NCBI RefSeq assembly: GCF_012641435.1
Contig: NZ_JABAIJ010000001.1
Location: forward strand, 248,001 to 312,000
DNA length: 64,000 nucleotides
Source of the DNA: Rhizobium sp. P38BS-XIX
GTDB lineage: Bacteria; Pseudomonadota; Alphaproteobacteria; Rhizobiales; Rhizobiaceae
Direction of reading: 5' to 3'
Of this stretch, positions 9,338 through 18,997 are shown piece by piece; the stretch's first letter is position 1, and the number at the start of each line of letters is the position of its first letter. The translations under genes and the position numbers were made by a program. The notes beneath the pieces are model-generated. The model was not told where the DNA came from, ran no database searches, and saw nothing but the letters and a program-made list of their open reading frames with translations.

Positions 9338-10627
9338 TCAGGCCGTCCACTGGGTGATGTCCTCACGCTCGCCGATCAAGGCGAGACCATGGGCGATCGA
9401 GAGCAATTCGCCACCGGTCTCGATACGCTCCTGGCCGAACCGCTCCGTAAAGATGCGCCTGACCGCGGGGACGAAAGAGGTGCCGCCAGTGAGGAAGACC
9501 TTGTCAATGGCATCGGGCGACGTGTTCGTGGTCGTCAGCACATCATCCAGCGCGGCCTCGATTCTGGTCAGATCTTCCGCAATCCAGGTTTCGAAGTCGG
9601 CGCGGCGCACATGCTTGCGGCCGGCCTTGCCGAGCGGCGGGAAGTTGAATTCGGCCTCTTCTTCGCTCGAAAGCGCCATCTTGGTCGCAGATACGGCCTG
9701 GTAGAGCGGATAACCCTCGTCATGCTCTACCAGCTCGATGAAGGTTTCCAGTTTTTCCGGCTCCAGGCTGCTGCGCACCAGCGTCTTCAGGTCCGCATAT
9801 TCGCGGGAGGTCTTGAAGATCGAGAGCTGGTTCCAGCGGCCGAAATTCGCGTAATAGGAGGTTGGTACCTCCAGAAGCTTGTCGAAGCTCTTGAAATAGC
9901 TGCCCTTGCCGATCGCCGGCGATACGATGTTGTCGATCATCCGGAAGTCGAAATGATCGCCGGCGATGCCGACACCGGAATGGCCAATCGGCGTTGCCGT
10001 CAGCTTGCCGGCGTGGGTCTCGAACCGGATGAGCGAATAGTCGGTCGTACCGCCGCCGAAATCCGCCACCAGCACGGTCGCATCCTTCTTGAGATGCTGG
10101 GCGAAATAGAAGGCCGCCGCGACCGGCTCATAGACATAATGGATTTCCGGAAAGCCAAATCTGGCGAGAGCGGCATTGTAGCGCTCTGTCGCCAGCGCCG
10201 GGTTCGGGTTGGCCCCGGCGAAATGAACTGGCCGCCCGGTGACGATACGGGATACGTTTTCCGGCCAGCCTTCGCCGGCATAGGCCCGCAGGCGGCGAAC
10301 GAAGACCTCCATCAGATCCTCGAAGCTGTGGCGCTTGGCATAGATCAGCGTGCCCTGAAAGAGGGCGCTGGCCGCAAAGGTCTTGATCGATTGCAGAAAG
10401 CGACAATCACCGGGATTGTCGATGAATTGCCGGATAGCGGCGTGTCCTGCCTCGACCTTGAGCGCGCTCGCGCCCAGACCCGCATCCTTCATGAAGGAGA
10501 GCGCCGTGCGCATGCTGTCCGCCGTACCGGCTGCACTATGAAAGGCGACCGATTGTGTCGCGGCCCCATCGGCCATCGCCAGCACCGTGTTTGTCGTGCC
10601 GAAGTCGAAACCAAGCGCCCGAGCCAT
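9338..10627 (-). CDS. Hsp70 family (YegD-like) ATPase
   Basis: The 429-residue protein has only the actin-like ATPase part of Hsp70. Phosphate-1 is GFDFGTTNT (residues 5-13), phosphate-2 is ADFGGGTTDYS near 186, and the adenosine motif is TGGTSFVPAVRR near 379. The substrate-binding and lid domains of DnaK are absent, as in YegD-type proteins, so it may act as a stand-alone chaperone-like ATPase. Its client is unknown. The start at 10627 is preferred to the longer frame from 10744 because it has AAGGAG upstream and gives the family N-terminus. It is upstream of the glycosylase gene and may share its transcript. Confidence 0.9.
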   Translation of the reverse strand: MARALGFDFGTTNTVLAMADGAATQSVAFHSAAGTADSMRTALSFMKDAGLGASALKVEAGHAAIRQFIDNPGDCRFLQSIKTFAASALFQGTLIYAKRHSFEDLMEVFVRRLRAYAGEGWPENVSRIVTGRPVHFAGANPNPALATERYNAALARFGFPEIHYVYEPVAAAFYFAQHLKKDATVLVADFGGGTTDYSLIRFETHAGKLTATPIGHSGVGIAGDHFDFRMIDNIVSPAIGKGSYFKSFDKLLEVPTSYYANFGRWNQLSIFKTSREYADLKTLVRSSLEPEKLETFIELVEHDEGYPLYQAVSATKMALSSEEEAEFNFPPLGKAGRKHVRRADFETWIAEDLTRIEAALDDVLTTTNTSPDAIDKVFLTGGTSFVPAVRRIFTERFGQERIETGGELLSIAHGLALIGEREDITQWTA

Positions 10628-10833
10628 GCCCGCACTCCTTTCAGTCGAAATTGTCTGGATTGGGGAGCCAAGCCCCGTGTAGGGCGCAAGCCGCGCCCCG
10701 TCGCAAAGAGGGCGCGTCATGACATGGCTGGACGTCAAGTTCAAGACGCGAGGACGCTTTATTTTTGCCCTTGGGAACGCGCGTCACGCGATGTTTTGGT
10801 GGGTAATTCCTTCCGGGCTTCCGGCAAAAGAAA

Positions 10834-10853
10834 CGGGCGCCTTTCGGCGCCCG
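10834..10853 (-). terminator. Rho-independent terminator after the RND pump gene
   Basis: The arms CGGGCGC and GCGCCCG form a 7-bp GC stem with a 6-base loop. On the minus strand a T-rich run (GTTTCTTTT) follows. It sits 7 bases past the pump stop codon. Confidence 0.85.
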
Positions 10854-10859
10854 CAGCGT

Positions 10860-13800
10860 TTATTCGGCGGCAATCGCCGTTGGTGTTTCCTTGGGGTGTT
10901 GATCCCCTTCCTTGCGCCTGCCGAAGCGGCCCAGGAAGTCGTTCAGGCGGTTCATTTCCAGGAAGATCACTGGCGTGATGAACAGCGTCAGGATCTGCGA
11001 GACCACGAGGCCGCCGACGACTGCGATACCAAGCGGCTGACGCAGCTCGGAGCTCGCACCGCCGCCGACGGCGATCGGCAGGGCGCCGAGCAGTGCGCAG
11101 AAGGTCGTCATCATGATCGGGCGGAAACGACGCACGCAGGCTTCATGGATCGCTTCACCCGGAGACATGCCGCTACTCGATCGCAACGTTTCCAACGCCA
11201 CGTCGATCATCATGATCGCGTTCTTCTTGACGATACCGATGAGCATCAGCAAGCCGATGAGCGCGATGATCGAAAGGTCGAAGCCGAAGACCTTCAGCGC
11301 AAGCAGAGCGCCGAGAGCCGCGGCCGGAAGACCGGACAGGATGGTCAGCGGATGGATGAAGCTTTCGTAGAGCACGCCGAGGACCACATAGATCGTCAGC
11401 ACTGCCGCGAGGATCAGGTAAGGCGTGCTGCCCTGCGACTGCTGGAAGATCTGCGCCGTACCGCCGTAGGACGTGAAGACGTCCGCCGGCATGTTGATGT
11501 CCTTCTTGATCTGCTCGATCTGCGCTGTGGCATCGCCAAGCGATTCGCCGGCCGGCAGGTTGAAGGACACCGTGGTCGAGACGAGCTGGCCGGTCTGGTT
11601 GATGGTCACCGGACCGGTGTTGCGCTCGATGTGTGCGAAGGCAGATAGCGGAACCTGCTGGCCCTTCGAAGAGGTCACATGAATGCGCGACAGCTTCTGG
11701 TCGTCCCAGGGCTGGTTCGCATCATATTCGATGATCACGTCATAGCTGTCGCCGGTCGACTGGATCTGTGCGGCGGCGTAGTCGCTGAACGCCTCTTCAA
11801 GCGTGGTGCGCAGCAGGTTGTTGTTAATGCCGTAGGCAGCAGCCTTTTCCGTGTCGACCACGATATTGGCCTGCAATGCGTTGTATTGCGCATCGGTCGT
11901 CACATCGGTGAAGCGTGGATCCTTGCGCATTTCCTGCAGCATCTTGTTCGCCCACTGGTTCGTCAGATCGGCGTTGAGGGCCTGGACGATGAGCTGATAC
12001 TGGCTGGCGGTTTGGCGTCCACCAAAGCGAAGGCTTTGCTGAGGATTGATGAAGACCTGAATGCCCGGGATCTTGGCGACGGCAGCACGCATTTCGCGCA
12101 AAGTCTGGTCAAGAGGCGGACGATCCTTCTTGTCCTTCAGCTGAGCGTAGATCGTGCCGTTGTTCAGTGTCTGGCGAGCGCTGGCGCCGACAACGGACAT
12201 CACGTGCTGGACGGCCGGGTTTGCCTTGATTGCGGCAGCGGCCTGGTTCTGCAGGTCACGCATGGCCGGATAGGAAATATCCTGGCGCGCGCGCGTGGAA
12301 ATCTGCAGTCGGCCGATATCTTCCTGCGGGAAGAAGCTGGCCGGCAACGTCAGGAAGAGGTACGCGGAGAGGGCCACCGAGCCAAGGAAGCTTCCAAGCA
12401 CGATGTAACGATGGCGGATGCACCATTCCACGCCCTTGCCGTAATTGACCTCGGTCCAGTTGAAGCCCTTGTTGAAGAGGCGCACCGGCAGTGGAGGATG
12501 GCTGTGGGCACTGGAGAGACGCGAGCCGAGCATCGGCGTGACGGTCAGCGAGACGACGGCGGACGACACGATGGCGATCGCCACGACCATGCCGAACTCG
12601 TTGAAGATACGGCCGACGACGCCGCCCATCAGCAGAATCGGGATGAACACGGCGATCAGCGAGATCGACATGGAGATAATCGTATAGCTGACTTCGCCCG
12701 CGCCCTTGATGGCGGCCTGGAGCGCCGGCATGCCTTCTTCCATGTGCCGTAGAATGTTCTCCAGCATCACGATCGCGTCGTCCACCACGAGACCCACCGC
12801 GATCGTCAATCCAAGCAGTGATATGTTGTCGACGCTGTAGCCGAGTACATACATCATGCCGAAGGTGGATATCAGCGAAAGAGGCACCGCGAGACCGGGG
12901 ATGATCGTCGCGGTTACGTGGCCCGTGAACAGGTAGATGACGAGAACGACGAGGCCGATCGTCAGCATCAAGGTAAACTTGACGTCAGAGATAGCCTCGC
13001 GGATCGGCTGGGCCGAGTCGTTCATGACCGTCATTTTGACGGAAGCCGGCATTTCGGCATGCAGCTTCGGCAGTGTCTGGTTGACGGCATCGACGACATC
13101 GACGGTATTGGCATCGGGCTGGCGTTGAATAGCCAGGATGATCGCCCGCTGACCATCGTACCAACTGCCGATATTCTGGTTTTCGACGCTGTCCTGAACG
13201 TCGGCGACATCGCCGAGGTGGATGGGATTGCCATTGGGATTGGCGATCACAAGCGTGCGAAACTCGTCGGCGTTGACGCGCTGCGTGTTCGCATTGATCG
13301 TCATGCTCTGGGCGGAGTCCTGCAGCGTGCCGACCGGAACCTGGTTGTTGGCATTCACAACGGCTGTATTGACCGTGTCGATGCCGATGCCGCGATCCAG
13401 AAGCTTGTTGGGATCGACATCGATGCGCACCGCGTAGGTTTGCGCTCCGTTTACGGTCACTTCGGCGACGCCGGGCAAGGTCGAGATCGACGGAGCGATG
13501 ATGTTTTCGGCGATATCGTCGAGCTTGCTGCGCTGCAGGGTGTCGCTCTGTACGGCGATCAGCATGACGGGCGCGTCGGCTGGGTTGGTCTTCCTGTAGC
13601 TCGGCGGCGTGGTCAGGTTGTTGGGCAGCTTTCGTTGCGCGGTCGAGATCGCCGCCTGCACGTCACCTGCCGCGGCGTCGATGCTGCGGTCGAGATTGAA
13701 CTGCAGCACGATGCTGGTATTGCCGAGCGAGTTTGTCGAAGAGATTTCGCTAATGCCGGGAATCGTCTCGAACTGTTTGATCAGCGGCGTGGCGACCGAT

Positions 13801-13979
13801 GTCGCCATCGTCTGCGGCGAGGCGCCCGTCAGCTGGGCTGAGACGTTGATCGTCGGGAAGTCCACCTGCGGCACTGCCGCGACGGGGATGAGCCGGTAGC
13901 CGGCGAGACCGGCAAGCACCACGCCGATGGCGAGAAGCGTGGTCGCGACCGGTCGCTGAATACAGAAGGTCGGGATCAT
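10860..13979 (-). CDS. RND multidrug efflux pump, inner-membrane transporter
   Basis: The 1039-residue protein is an AcrB/MdtB-type proton antiporter that moves drugs or other amphiphiles from the inner membrane and periplasm to an outer-membrane channel. The N-terminus (FCIQRPVATTLLAIGVVL) is the first of twelve membrane helices. Two large periplasmic loops follow helices 1 and 7. Helix 4 carries the proton-relay acidic pair in GLVVDDAIVMLENI. The length matches the HAE-1 family. Its ATG overlaps the stop of the adaptor gene by 4 bp (ATGA), so the two are co-translated. No outer-membrane factor gene is nearby, so a TolC-like protein from elsewhere is presumably used. The substrate cannot be read from the sequence. 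Confidence 0.95.
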   Translation of the reverse strand: MIPTFCIQRPVATTLLAIGVVLAGLAGYRLIPVAAVPQVDFPTINVSAQLTGASPQTMATSVATPLIKQFETIPGISEISSTNSLGNTSIVLQFNLDRSIDAAAGDVQAAISTAQRKLPNNLTTPPSYRKTNPADAPVMLIAVQSDTLQRSKLDDIAENIIAPSISTLPGVAEVTVNGAQTYAVRIDVDPNKLLDRGIGIDTVNTAVVNANNQVPVGTLQDSAQSMTINANTQRVNADEFRTLVIANPNGNPIHLGDVADVQDSVENQNIGSWYDGQRAIILAIQRQPDANTVDVVDAVNQTLPKLHAEMPASVKMTVMNDSAQPIREAISDVKFTLMLTIGLVVLVIYLFTGHVTATIIPGLAVPLSLISTFGMMYVLGYSVDNISLLGLTIAVGLVVDDAIVMLENILRHMEEGMPALQAAIKGAGEVSYTIISMSISLIAVFIPILLMGGVVGRIFNEFGMVVAIAIVSSAVVSLTVTPMLGSRLSSAHSHPPLPVRLFNKGFNWTEVNYGKGVEWCIRHRYIVLGSFLGSVALSAYLFLTLPASFFPQEDIGRLQISTRARQDISYPAMRDLQNQAAAAIKANPAVQHVMSVVGASARQTLNNGTIYAQLKDKKDRPPLDQTLREMRAAVAKIPGIQVFINPQQSLRFGGRQTASQYQLIVQALNADLTNQWANKMLQEMRKDPRFTDVTTDAQYNALQANIVVDTEKAAAYGINNNLLRTTLEEAFSDYAAAQIQSTGDSYDVIIEYDANQPWDDQKLSRIHVTSSKGQQVPLSAFAHIERNTGPVTINQTGQLVSTTVSFNLPAGESLGDATAQIEQIKKDINMPADVFTSYGGTAQIFQQSQGSTPYLILAAVLTIYVVLGVLYESFIHPLTILSGLPAAALGALLALKVFGFDLSIIALIGLLMLIGIVKKNAIMMIDVALETLRSSSGMSPGEAIHEACVRRFRPIMMTTFCALLGALPIAVGGGASSELRQPLGIAVVGGLVVSQILTLFITPVIFLEMNRLNDFLGRFGRRKEGDQHPKETPTAIAAE

Positions 13980-15208
13980 TGCTGCGCTCCAACTGCGATG
14001 GTTTCGGTCTTTCCATCATCGGCCGAAGCGACCTTCTCGTTCGGATTGTCGCTGAACTGTTCCTTGACTTCGGTGCCGTTGTTGAGCTGCGACTGGCCCT
14101 CGATAACGACGTGATCGCCGACCGAAAGGCCGGTGGCGACGGCCGTACGACCGCCATTGGCACGAGCAATCGTCACCGGCGTCAGCTTGACCTTGTTATC
14201 CTTCACCACGAAAGCGATGTAGCCATCCGGTCCGGGGCTGACGGCAACCGTCGGGACGATTATCAGCTGCTCGTTATCGGCGAAGTGAACCATGACATTC
14301 GTGGAGCGCCCCGGCCAGAGGGCGCCGTTGGCATTCTCGAAGGTGGCCTTCACAGCGATCGTTCCGGAAGCCTGATCGACTGTGTTGTCGTAGAAGGTGA
14401 TCGTTCCCGTACGAGGCTTGCCCTGAGCGGAACGAGGAACGGTGGTGACCTTGACAGGTCCGGCGGCGGTCTGCTCCTGCAATTCTCGCAGGTTGTTTTC
14501 CTGCATGGTGAACTTGATGTACGCCGGATTATACTGGCTGATCGTGACGATGGGCGTGCCGGCGCTGACATAGGCGCCCAGGCTCAACTGAACATCGCCG
14601 AGCCGGCCGTCATAGGGTGCCCGTATGTCGGTGTTTCCGAGTAGCACCTGATCCGATGCAAGCTGCGCCTGGTCCGCGGTGATCGTGGCGACGGCGGCGT
14701 CGCGAGTCGCGCGTGCCTCATCGGCAGTCGCCTGCGTGCCTGCGCTGCTTGTGAGCAGGCTATTGGCGCGCGTCAGCGCAGTCTCTGCTTGAGCGAGATT
14801 TGCCTGGTCTTTGGTGAGGTTGGCCTGGTCTTTGCTGACGGCAGCCTGCGCCGTGCGCGGATCGAGCTTGGCGATCAGATCGCCGGCCTTGACCGTTGCG
14901 CCGTCCTTGACGGCAATCTGCGTGATCAGCCCGGCTTCCTGTGCAGCGATCGTCGTTGAATCGATCGGTACGACCCAGCCAGTTGCCGGGACGTCCATGG
15001 GAAGCGTGGTCTTGACGGCGGCCACCGTTTTTACGGCGATCGGACCTGCCTGACGCTTGCTGCTAGGCTGCGCCGCCTTGCTGCCGTCTTTGGTTTCTGC
15101 CGAAGCCTGGTCGATAAATGTCGAGAGAAAAGGAATACGGTCGCGATAGCCCCAGACAACGAGGGCTGCGACGACGAGAAGGCCGAGGGGAAGCCAGAAT
15201 TTTTTCAT
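13976..15208 (-). CDS. RND efflux periplasmic adaptor (membrane fusion protein)
   Basis: The 410-residue protein starts with a membrane anchor (KKFWLPLGLLVVAALVVW, residues 2-19). Lipoyl half-motifs (GWVVPIDSTTIAAQEAGLI and VKDGATVKAGDLIAKLDP) flank a helical hairpin with repeated DQANLTKDQANLAQAE-type heptads. A second lipoyl half (DIRAPYDGRLGDV) and beta-barrel domains follow. It links the RND pump to the outer-membrane channel. The ATG at 15208 is preferred to an in-frame GTG at 15253 because it puts the anchor at the N-terminus. The ribosome site is weak. Its end overlaps the pump gene by 4 bp. No dedicated regulator is adjacent. Confidence 0.93.
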   Translation of the reverse strand: MKKFWLPLGLLVVAALVVWGYRDRIPFLSTFIDQASAETKDGSKAAQPSSKRQAGPIAVKTVAAVKTTLPMDVPATGWVVPIDSTTIAAQEAGLITQIAVKDGATVKAGDLIAKLDPRTAQAAVSKDQANLTKDQANLAQAETALTRANSLLTSSAGTQATADEARATRDAAVATITADQAQLASDQVLLGNTDIRAPYDGRLGDVQLSLGAYVSAGTPIVTISQYNPAYIKFTMQENNLRELQEQTAAGPVKVTTVPRSAQGKPRTGTITFYDNTVDQASGTIAVKATFENANGALWPGRSTNVMVHFADNEQLIIVPTVAVSPGPDGYIAFVVKDNKVKLTPVTIARANGGRTAVATGLSVGDHVVIEGQSQLNNGTEVKEQFSDNPNEKVASADDGKTETIAVGAQQ

Positions 15209-15589
15209 ATTAAAGTACACCGGTCGAAGGCGAGTTGCAGGAAACGCGATCACATCGAGGTGTAGTTATTGCGCCGCACAACACAGACGGGATTCGCCGC
15301 AATCCATCACATCGCCGTTACCGCTAACGTTCGGTAATTCTGTCCCTATAACGTGAATTCATGAACGTTGATCCAGAGCAATTTACCACAGTTCGGTGGG
15401 ACGAAAAATTAAAGCTTGGAAAGCTTTGGGTTTGCTCAGGCTTTTGCAGTGCAGCGACCGGTGAAATGGCTAGTTTTTGATTGCCGTTATGTAATAATCG
15501 GGCGGCGTGGCCGGGTTATGCGACATTTATAGTCAATAGATACGCGACAAGCTCATAACGCTCGTCAGCGTTGCTCACGTAATTGTGTT
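15209..15589. other. Intergenic region upstream of the efflux operon
   Basis: About 380 bp without a gene, upstream of the minus-strand adaptor gene. It should hold the efflux promoter. It is AT-richer than the coding DNA. No obvious inverted repeat for a TetR-type regulator was picked out by eye. Confidence 0.5.
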
Positions 15590-15616
15590 GCCGGGCTCCG
15601 TTTACAAGAGCCCGGC
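15590..15616 (-). terminator. Stem-loop after the SDR gene
   Basis: GCCGGGCTC and GAGCCCGGC form a perfect 9-bp stem around a 9-base loop, 19 bp beyond the SDR stop codon. The T-run that follows on the minus strand is weak, so termination is likely but not certain. Confidence 0.55.
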
Positions 15617-15635
15617 CATTGTAAGGGTGAGGATT

Positions 15636-16424
15636 TTAGAGGGAGCGCGCAGCCCCGCCGTCACAGCGCACGAGCGTTCCCGTCACGTAGCTTGCGGGCT
15701 CGCTGCATAAGAAGGCGGCGGTTGCCGCAAATTCCTCGACGCGGCCGTAGCGCCCGGCGGGGATTCGCTCCTGGCGCTCGGCGCTGACGTTCTCAAGGCT
15801 TTTGCCGCTACGCTTGGCCGTGGCCGAATCAAGTTCTGCCAGACGGTCTGTCGCGATGCTGCCGGGTAGAAGCATGTTGACAGTGATGCCGTGCCCCGCC
15901 ACTTCGCTCGCCAGCGTTTTGCTCCAGCCGACAAGCGCCGGGCGCAGCGTGTTCGAAAGCGCGAGATTGGGAATGGGCTCGACGACGCCGGAGGAGGCCA
16001 CGGTCAGAATACGCCCCCAACCCTGTGCCTTCATGCCCGGCAGCAGCGCATTGGAGAGGGTGATGATCCGCGACACCATGGAGATGAAATAGGTCTCCAG
16101 CCGATCGGCGGTCATATCCTCGGTCGTTCCCGGTGTCGGCCCCCCGCTATTGTTGACGAGAATGTCGATGCCGCCGAGTTTTTCGACCGCTGCTTTGGTC
16201 ACGACATCAACGAAGTTCTCGTCGTTGAGATCGGCCCAGATCCAGTCGGCGCGGCCTTTGCCCTCGGCATTGATCGCCTTGCAATTGGCTTCCAGCCGGT
16301 CGCCGCTGCGTCCGCAGAGGAGGACATTCACGCCCTCGCGGGCGAGCGCCACCGCGATGCCGTGTCCCAGCCCTTTCGATGAGGCAAGCACCAAGGCGCG
16401 TTTTCCGCCGATACGAAGATCCAT
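15636..16424 (-). CDS. Atypical short-chain dehydrogenase/reductase family protein
   Basis: The 262-residue protein has an SDR Rossmann fold: nucleotide motif ASSKGLG (residues 14-20), the D64-containing ADLND strand, NNSGG (91-95) and a C-terminal glycine-rich end (YVTGTLVRCDGG). The catalytic Ser is plausible at 144/145. The Tyr and Lys of the YxxxK motif, expected at 157 and 161, are Ser and Arg (SNTLR). Either chemistry differs from normal SDR oxidoreduction or the protein is a non-catalytic binder. Related beta-ketoacyl-reductase-like proteins in proteobacteria are annotated as 3-oxoacyl-ACP reductases, and that name should not be trusted here. It is a single gene, divergent from ETF-QO. 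Confidence 0.88.
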   Translation of the reverse strand: MDLRIGGKRALVLASSKGLGHGIAVALAREGVNVLLCGRSGDRLEANCKAINAEGKGRADWIWADLNDENFVDVVTKAAVEKLGGIDILVNNSGGPTPGTTEDMTADRLETYFISMVSRIITLSNALLPGMKAQGWGRILTVASSGVVEPIPNLALSNTLRPALVGWSKTLASEVAGHGITVNMLLPGSIATDRLAELDSATAKRSGKSLENVSAERQERIPAGRYGRVEEFAATAAFLCSEPASYVTGTLVRCDGGAARSL

Positions 16425-16717
16425 CTCGATTACCCTTCATGCTGTTTGGAGAGTCTGATCGATATTTATATAAAGTGCCATTGCGCGACTATGGAAGCGG
16501 GCTTGGCAAATGGACTTAAATCACCGCAGAATATTGACGTTGACGTAAGAGTAATTTAACTTGTTTTACGCGTTGGGCGAATTGGAGGATTGCCTGTCGC
16601 TTCCCGGCTCGACAATCCCTTCCCATTTTGACAAGAGATAAACGAAACGGGGAAGACGCCCAAGGGGATAAGGCCGCGATCCGATCTCAGCGGATGCCGG
16701 TCAAGCGGAGAAGATGA

Positions 16718-18382
16718 ATGACTGACGCGAACGAGCTGCCGGAACGCGAGAGCATGGAATTCGACGTTGTGATTGTCGGCGCAGGCCCTGCAGGCCTGTC
16801 GGCGGCGATCCGGCTGAAACAGATCAATCCGGATCTGACCGTCGTCGTGCTCGAAAAGGGAGCTGAAGTCGGCGCACATATTCTCTCGGGCGCCGTCGTC
16901 GACCCGATCGGCATCGATCGCCTCCTGCCGGACTGGCGCGAAGACGAGGGACATCCCTTCAAGACCAAGGTCACGGCCGATCACTTCCTGTTCCTGGGTC
17001 CCGCTGGCTCCATCCGCCTGCCGAATTTCATCATGCCGCCGCTGATGAACAATCACGGCAATTATATCGTATCGCTCGGCAACGTCTGTCGCTGGCTGGC
17101 CGAGAAGGCGGAAGCGCTCGGCGTCGAGATCTATCCCGGTTTTGCCGCAACCGAAGTTCTTTACAATGACGAAGGTGCCGTTATCGGTGTCGCCACCGGC
17201 GACATGGGCATCGAAAAGAACGGTGAGCCCGGCCCGAACTACACGCGCGGCATGGCGCTCCTAGGCAAATATGTGCTGATCGGCGAAGGCGTACGCGGCT
17301 CGCTTGCCAAGCAGCTGATCGCCAAGTTCGATCTGTCGCGCGACAGCGACGTGCCGAAGTTCGGCATCGGCATCAAGGAGCTCTGGGAAGTCAAGCGCGA
17401 GAACCACAAGAAGGGCCTCGTGCAGCACTCCTTCGGCTGGCCGCTGGGCATGAAGGCGGGCGGCGGCTCGTTCCTCTATCACTTGGAAGACAATCTGGTC
17501 GCCGTCGGCTTCGTCGTCCACCTGAACTACAAGAACCCTTATCTCTATCCTTTCGAGGAGTTCCAGCGCTTCAAGACGCATCCGGCGATCCGTGGCACTT
17601 TCGAGGGCGGTAAGCGCATCTCCTATGGCGCCCGCGCCATCACAGAGGGCGGTTATCAATCGGTGCCGAAGTTGACCTTCCCGGGCGGCGCACTGATCGG
17701 ATGCTCGGCTGGTCTGGTCAACGTTCCCCGCATCAAGGGCAGCCACAATGCTGTGCTATCGGGTATGCTCGCTGCAGATAGGATTGCCGAGGCGATCTCT
17801 GCCGGTCGCGCCAATGACGAAGTCATCGAGATCGAGAACGAATGGCGTCAGACGGATATCGGCAAGGATCTGAAGCGCGTCCGCAACGTCAAGCCGCTGT
17901 GGTCGAAGTTTGGCACGCTCGTTGGGATCGGGCTCGGCGGTCTCGACATGTGGACGAACCAGCTATTCGGCTTCTCTTTCTTCGGCACGCTGAAGCATGG
18001 CAAGACGGATGCAGCGTCGCTGGAGCCTGCGGCTCAACATCAGAAGATCGATTATCCGAAGCCGGATGGTGTCTTGACCTTTGACCGCCTTTCCTCGGTG
18101 TTTCTGTCGAACACCAACCACGAGGAAGATCAGCCGGTTCATCTGCAGGTGAAGGATATGGCGCTGCAGAAGAACTCCGAGCATGACGTCTATGCCGGTC
18201 CGTCGACGCGCTACTGTCCGGCCGGCGTCTACGAATGGGTGGAGAAGGATGGCAAGGAAACCTACGTCATCAACGCCCAGAACTGCGTCCACTGCAAGAC
18301 CTGCGATATCAAGGACCCTAACCAGAACATCAATTGGGTGCCGCCGCAGGGCGGCGAAGGGCCTGTCTATCCGAATATGTGA
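16718..18382 (+). CDS. etfQO: Electron transfer flavoprotein-ubiquinone oxidoreductase
   Basis: The 554-residue enzyme passes electrons from ETF, loaded by acyl-CoA and other flavin dehydrogenases, to ubiquinone at the inner membrane. The FAD-binding motif VIVGAGPAGLSAA is at 18-30. A second FAD contact (GCSAGLVNVPRIKGSH) lies near 328. The C-terminal [4Fe-4S] site has Cys near 500 (RYCPAGVYEW) and CVHCKTCDIKDP (Cys 523, 526, 529). The length and ending (PVYPNM) are typical of the family. The start at 16718 follows GGAGAAGA. The GNAT gene begins 6 bp after its stop, so the two probably share a transcript. The identification is firm. Confidence 0.97.
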   Translation: MTDANELPERESMEFDVVIVGAGPAGLSAAIRLKQINPDLTVVVLEKGAEVGAHILSGAVVDPIGIDRLLPDWREDEGHPFKTKVTADHFLFLGPAGSIRLPNFIMPPLMNNHGNYIVSLGNVCRWLAEKAEALGVEIYPGFAATEVLYNDEGAVIGVATGDMGIEKNGEPGPNYTRGMALLGKYVLIGEGVRGSLAKQLIAKFDLSRDSDVPKFGIGIKELWEVKRENHKKGLVQHSFGWPLGMKAGGGSFLYHLEDNLVAVGFVVHLNYKNPYLYPFEEFQRFKTHPAIRGTFEGGKRISYGARAITEGGYQSVPKLTFPGGALIGCSAGLVNVPRIKGSHNAVLSGMLAADRIAEAISAGRANDEVIEIENEWRQTDIGKDLKRVRNVKPLWSKFGTLVGIGLGGLDMWTNQLFGFSFFGTLKHGKTDAASLEPAAQHQKIDYPKPDGVLTFDRLSSVFLSNTNHEEDQPVHLQVKDMALQKNSEHDVYAGPSTRYCPAGVYEWVEKDGKETYVINAQNCVHCKTCDIKDPNQNINWVPPQGGEGPVYPNM

Positions 18383-18388
18383 GATGCA

Positions 18389-18916
18389 ATGACCGAGATT
18401 GGGCAGGAGGCCTGGACGATCCGCTCGGCCAGGCTTGATGAGCTGCATTTGCTTGCCGCCATCGAGATCGATGCTTTCTGGGCTTTGCATGACGCGGGCG
18501 CCGTCGCGTGCGAGCCGACATCTCTGCCTCTCGATATCGTCGAGCAGTCGCTAGCCGAAAACTTGCTCTTCATCGCCGCCGACAATACGGATCAACCCTT
18601 CGGGTTCGTGGCCGGCATCCGCAAGGACGGCTCCGTTCACATCGCCGAGATCGATGTCGTCAGGCGCTGGCAGAAGCAGGGCGTCGGACGCCGCCTGATC
18701 GAAAAAGCCATTGCCGCGGCGAGGGCACAAGAAGCCTCTGGTGTCACTCTGACGACCGATCGCGAAGTGGCGTTCAACGCGCCCTTCTACGCCTCCGCAG
18801 GATTTCGCATTTTGAAAGACAACGAAAGATCGGCCGTCCTCACGGAGATCCTGGAGAATGAAGTTGCCCATGGCGCCGATCCGGCGAGGCGCGTGGCCAT
18901 GTTGCTTCGGTTTTAG
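18389..18916 (+). CDS. GNAT family N-acetyltransferase
   Basis: The 175-residue protein has the GNAT acetyl-CoA signature in IAEIDVVRRWQKQGVGRRLI (about 86-105), with the Q/R-x-x-G-x-G/A pyrophosphate loop as QKQGVG. N- and C-terminal strands typical of the fold flank it (AIEIDAFWALHD and NAPFYASAGFRIL). It should transfer an acetyl group from acetyl-CoA to an amine, but the substrate is unknown. It starts 6 bp after etfQO and is likely co-transcribed with it. The same pairing in relatives would be worth noting, but I cannot confirm it here. Confidence 0.88.
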   Translation: MTEIGQEAWTIRSARLDELHLLAAIEIDAFWALHDAGAVACEPTSLPLDIVEQSLAENLLFIAADNTDQPFGFVAGIRKDGSVHIAEIDVVRRWQKQGVGRRLIEKAIAAARAQEASGVTLTTDREVAFNAPFYASAGFRILKDNERSAVLTEILENEVAHGADPARRVAMLLRF

Positions 18917-18949
18917 ATCTCATTTTAACGGCTGCGCCCAATGAAAAGA

Positions 18950-18974
18950 GCGGCTCAGCGCATAGCTGAACCGC
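18950..18974 (-). terminator. Terminator after the EamA transporter gene
   Basis: The 10-bp arms GCGGCTCAGC and GCTGAACCGC (one G-T pair) enclose a 5-base loop, and TCTTTTCATT follows on the minus strand. It could also stop the plus-strand GNAT transcript. Confidence 0.75.
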
Positions 18975-18997
18975 CCTCTAGCTCGGCACGAGGTGAA

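Noticed and set aside
9389..10978. A 529-codon plus-strand frame opposite the Hsp70-like gene
   Set aside because: Antisense to a gene with all Hsp70 motifs. The product has no recognisable domain.
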